Source: Dokdonella_A sp039926025
GTDB taxonomy: Bacteria > Pseudomonadota > Gammaproteobacteria > Xanthomonadales > Rhodanobacteraceae
Reading direction: 5' to 3'
Assembly: GCA_039926025.1 (NCBI GenBank)
Contig: JBDSXV010000001.1
Span: 1-25,585 of the forward strand
DNA: 25,585 nt
Shown piece by piece: positions 22,952 to 25,585 of the stretch (position 1 is its first letter; each line of letters opens with the position of its first letter). The notes beneath the pieces were generated by a model. It saw only the letters and a program-made list of their open reading frames with translations, did no database searches and was not told the origin of the DNA. Made by a program: the position numbers and the translations under genes.

Positions 22952-23474
22952 CGCGTGCGCCTGTGGTTGGGGAAACAATAACTGGCCCTGATTCACGCGG
23001 GTAGCGGCAGCTTGGCAGAACTCGTGGCATTCTAGGTGCGTAGCCGCGTTGTGCTTGTGATCGCGCGCCGCTCGAGCGGCGTGAGCGTGCAGTCGGAAAA
23101 CTCATGACGTCGCCGGCCTCCAGGTGCCTGCGCGTCATGCCCACCTCGGACTATTGCGGTCGGCACGCACCATCTATCAATGGCGACCGATCTGCGGAAA
23201 TGCGCGCTCGCAAGCAGAAGTACGTGCGCGGAAGGTGATGCTCACTGTTGGGTGCCTGACTCGAATTCCCGAGCCTTGCATGTCCATCGACGAACATCAC
23301 GGCGGACCGGCACCGAACTCGTTCACGCGTGGGATCCCTACTTCGAATCCGTCCTCTCGGGAGACGGACTCTTCCGGCACCAGATCGCTAGTGAGAGCGA
23401 GCGCGGATTCATGCTTTTGAACCTGCTGGCGATGCATCCGTATCGATTCGGATGCATCGCAACAGCTTCGCGCT
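22952..23474. other. Gene-poor stretch with a 12-bp-stem palindrome
   Basis: No gene is supported here. The plus frame at 23180-23713 runs into the antisense strand of the repeat protein and has no start signal. Its segment ESERGFMLLNLLAMHPYRF looks slightly protein-like, but nothing supports it. The palindrome listed separately at 23429-23460 is the main structural element. Confidence 0.45.
23429..23460. terminator. Perfect 12-bp stem hairpin after the repeat-protein gene
   Basis: GCGATGCATCCG and CGGATGCATCGC form a perfect 12-bp stem around TATCGATT, 15 bases after the stop codon of the large minus-strand gene. No T-tract follows on either strand. It could end or protect the 3' end of that transcript. 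Confidence 0.5.
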
Positions 23475-25585
23475 TCAATGACCGCCGCGTATCGTCAGCG
23501 CCGCGGCCGCTTGAACCGTCACCGACAATGCGTCAACCGCTCCCGCCAGCGTTACTGTGGTCTGCTCCATGCGCAGCGACAAGCGCTTGCCCGTCATCGG
23601 GCTCCACAGGCTCGCCTTTTCTCCAGCGCCCGCGTTCGCCACCAGGCGGACCCACACCGTGCTGTCGATGCGGATCGCTTCGATTCGGAGCGCGCTATCG
23701 GACGCGATCGTGATCCGCTGCAGCGAGCGGAGCGTGGCTGGTTCGACGTTGAGGTCCAGGGGCGTCTGTGCGTCGATCACGCCGAGCACGTCCGATGGAT
23801 CCCCGATGCGTTGCGCACCATCGCTGCCTGCCTCGAACCCGTTGCGGAACAGGACGATCGAGGTTGTGTCGGTGGCACTAGCCGGGCCGTTCGGGCCGGT
23901 CGCATCGATCGTGTTGACGATCGTGTCCGACGACCCGCCGATCACGGTTGCGCTCAGCAGATACACCACGCTGCTGCCGGACGGCAAGGAGACCGTGTCG
24001 GACAGGTCGCCGAGTGCGCTGGCCGAGCAGGTGCCGCCGTTGATGCCGATGCACTGCCAGTGGGCACTGTTCACGTCGAGCTCCGTCGGCAGCGAGTCGG
24101 TCACGCTGATGCCACTCACCGACGAGCTTGTCGCGTTGCCAATCGTGATCGTGTAGGTCAGTGCGGTGAACAACTGTGCATAGTTGCGCGCGTCGGTGAT
24201 CGTGACGGTAAGCGCATCGGTCGACACTCCTGCGCTCGCCGTGAACGTGACGGCGCCAATCACACCGGCCGCACTGGCGACGACGGTATCGGTGCCGGGT
24301 GTCGGATCAAGCGTCCAACCGCCGAGTGTCGCGACGCCGTTGGCATCGGTGATCTGAGTCGCGCCACTGAGCGTGCCGTTGCTGGCCGCCGCGGCGAACG
24401 TGATCACGGTTCCGGCCACCGGATTGCCGCCGCTGTCGGTGACCCGCACCGAGGGCAAAGCGCCCTGGATCGGTTGGCCCGCGGTGCCCGCGAACGTCGT
24501 CGTGCCGTTGGCCGCAATCGCATCCGCGCCAGCCGCGACGATGTGCAGCGTGCCGCTGGTCGAACCGGTGTGGTTCGCGTCGGTGATGATCGCGAGCACG
24601 GCGTAGGTGCCCACCGCGATCGGTGCGGTCGCGCTGCCGTCGTAGCTGACGGCGATGGCGAGGCCCGCGGGGGTCGTGGCCACGGTGACCGGCTTGGGCT
24701 GACCGTCATAGGCCTGGGTCAGGTCGGACAGTCCGATGGTTGCTGATGCCTTCGCGACCACCAGCGTACCCGAAGTACTGCCGCTGTAGCCGGCTTCGGT
24801 GATCGTCGCGACGACGGTATAGGAGCCGGCGTTCACCGGCGGCGAGACGCTGCCGTCGTAGGTGATCGACGTTGCCAGGCTCGCCGGGACCGTCGTTGCG
24901 GTGACGATGCGGTCGGTGCCGTCGTAGGCCTGTGCGAGGTTGGCAAGCGTGACGCTGGCGTTCGCGCTGCCGATGACGATCGAGCCGTTCGACGGCGTCG
25001 CGCTGTAGTTGATCTGCGAGGCGGCATCGAGGCTCGCGAGCACGGCATACGTTCCGACATTGACCGGAGCGGCGGCGTTGCCGTCGTAGGTGACCTCGGC
25101 CGTCGCGGGGAACCCGGCCACGGCGTCGTTGACCGTTGCGGTCGCGGCGTGTGCGGCATTGTCGTACGGGAACGAACCCAGACCCGCGAGCGCGATCGCG
25201 ACCGGCTTCCTCGACACGATCAGCGTTGTGCTGCCGCTCGCGGTGTAGTTGCTGCCGGCGCACACCGCACTGACCGTCGTGCTGCCCGCATCGATGCGCG
25301 GATAATCACCGATCGTCGCAGTGAGGATGCACGCGGCGGTGTCAGCCGGCTCCTGCGAGATGACTGCGGTGGTCGTGTGCGGCTGGCCGTCGAACGTGAC
25401 GTTGGTCGTGCCGAAAGTGACGACACCGGTTGACGGCGCAATCACCAGCGTGCCGCTGGCCGCGCCGGTGTAGCTCGGTGTCGTGACCGTCGCGACGATC
25501 GCATAACTGCCCGCATCGACCGGCGGCGTGACGCTGCCGTCGTAGGTCACGCTGTAGGCAAGGCCGGTCGGTGTGGTCGTGGCGG
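23475..25585 (-). CDS. Large secreted repeat protein, C-terminal part (MBG, Big_1, DUF11-like domains; 5' end outside window)
   Basis: The frame is open to the window edge, so this is the last 702 residues of a longer protein. Residue numbers here count from the GTG codon at 25550. MBG-type repeats (YDG...AGSY/GTY...SGTL) fill 1-341, with one cut repeat and four full ones of about 70-80 residues. A Big_1-like Ig domain follows at about 342-441 (PVAGTVITFAAAASNGTL, then DANGVATLGGW). A DUF11-like domain spans about 445-563 (YTITIGNATSSSVSGISVTDSLP). Then comes the segment IVLFRNGFEAG (565-575) and a 115-residue unique tail. Such proteins are usually surface or secreted adhesin-like or structural proteins. 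The N-terminal part and export signal are outside the window, so the role cannot be set. A hairpin lies after the stop. Confidence 0.85.
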   Translation of the reverse strand, partial: ATTTPTGLAYSVTYDGSVTPPVDAGSYAIVATVTTPSYTGAASGTLVIAPSTGVVTFGTTNVTFDGQPHTTTAVISQEPADTAACILTATIGDYPRIDAGSTTVSAVCAGSNYTASGSTTLIVSRKPVAIALAGLGSFPYDNAAHAATATVNDAVAGFPATAEVTYDGNAAAPVNVGTYAVLASLDAASQINYSATPSNGSIVIGSANASVTLANLAQAYDGTDRIVTATTVPASLATSITYDGSVSPPVNAGSYTVVATITEAGYSGSTSGTLVVAKASATIGLSDLTQAYDGQPKPVTVATTPAGLAIAVSYDGSATAPIAVGTYAVLAIITDANHTGSTSGTLHIVAAGADAIAANGTTTFAGTAGQPIQGALPSVRVTDSGGNPVAGTVITFAAAASNGTLSGATQITDANGVATLGGWTLDPTPGTDTVVASAAGVIGAVTFTASAGVSTDALTVTITDARNYAQLFTALTYTITIGNATSSSVSGISVTDSLPTELDVNSAHWQCIGINGGTCSASALGDLSDTVSLPSGSSVVYLLSATVIGGSSDTIVNTIDATGPNGPASATDTTSIVLFRNGFEAGSDGAQRIGDPSDVLGVIDAQTPLDLNVEPATLRSLQRITIASDSALRIEAIRIDSTVWVRLVANAGAGEKASLWSPMTGKRLSLRMEQTTVTLAGAVDALSVTVQAAAALTIRGGH
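24528..25585 (-). repeat. Array of MBG repeats in the large protein gene
   Basis: Four complete units of about 210-245 bases lie at approximately 25206-25430, 24963-25205, 24741-24962 and 24528-24740, with a cut unit from 25431 to the edge. Shared elements are QAYDG near the start, TYDGS in the middle, AGSY or GTYAV and SGTL at the end. The second unit is divergent and carries two Cys. The last two are the most alike. Confidence 0.7.

Noticed and set aside
22593..23144. Overlapping 183-codon minus-strand frame across the 103-residue gene
   Set aside because: Arg-rich shadow frame without start signal; the 103-residue frame has better composition and predicted secondary structure.
23240..23360. 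tRNA-like fragments (TCGAATTCCCGAG, TTCGAATCC)
   Set aside because: T-loop-like strings occur, but no acceptor, D or anticodon stem can be built around them.
23478..24746. 422-codon open frame on the plus strand
   Set aside because: It is antisense to the MBG/DUF11 repeat protein; the Arg-rich translation has no domains.

Overview
The window is about 25.6 kb of GC-rich, gene-dense chromosome. Gene content and protein style suggest a gammaproteobacterium of the Lysobacterales (Xanthomonadales), probably Rhodanobacteraceae-like. The pointers are accA, wrbA-DUF2069-yihY-TlpA-acyP synteny, PPC-tailed exoprotein, MBG/DUF11 repeat protein and a transglutaminase DUF3857 protein. This placement is inference; no rRNA or other taxonomic marker is present. 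No tRNA, rRNA, CRISPR array, transposase or phage gene was seen.

Layout. 1-622: the 3' end of a secreted protein with two PPC domains, closed by a strong intrinsic terminator. 735-1757 (minus): a small lipoprotein and a stand-alone asparaginase N-terminal domain. 1929-3602: an azoreductase gene divergent from a LysR regulator, with a palindromic candidate operator between them. 3664-4610 (minus): wrbA overlapping a DUF2069 gene by 4 nt. 4728-7726 (plus): yihY, a TlpA-like thioredoxin, acylphosphatase, an intergenic palindromic repeat and an RsuA/RluB-type pseudouridine synthase. 7962-9527 (minus): a GtrII-like membrane glucosyltransferase in visibly lower-GC DNA, followed by a 363-bp gene-poor stretch.

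9891-14062: kbl (minus), a small membrane protein (plus), an unrecognised secreted 476-residue protein (minus) and accA (minus). 14642-15802: a membrane diguanylate cyclase (plus). 15853-22243: a long run of minus-strand, mostly single-gene units. They are a DUF3857/transglutaminase protein, a SnoaL-like protein, a possible 68-residue protein, TspO, a GFA-family zinc protein, a multi-pass membrane protein, a GNAT acetyltransferase, a VOC protein and a CPBP protease. 22244-23474 is gene-poor and holds one 103-residue conserved-looking hypothetical gene. 23475 to the window end (minus) is the 3' part of a large secreted repeat protein (MBG repeats, Big_1-like, DUF11-like, then a unique tail).

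Functionally most of this is housekeeping (fatty-acid synthesis, threonine catabolism, rRNA modification) and small stress or detoxification enzymes. The two FMN quinone/azo reductases around one LysR gene are the clearest functional cluster. I see no convincing novel multi-gene system. The points most worth a second look are the azoR/LysR operator, the C-terminal part of the repeat protein with its FRNGFE segment, the one-domain asparaginase, the accA leader hairpin, the low-GC gtrII patch and the poorly coding 22.2-23.5 kb stretch.
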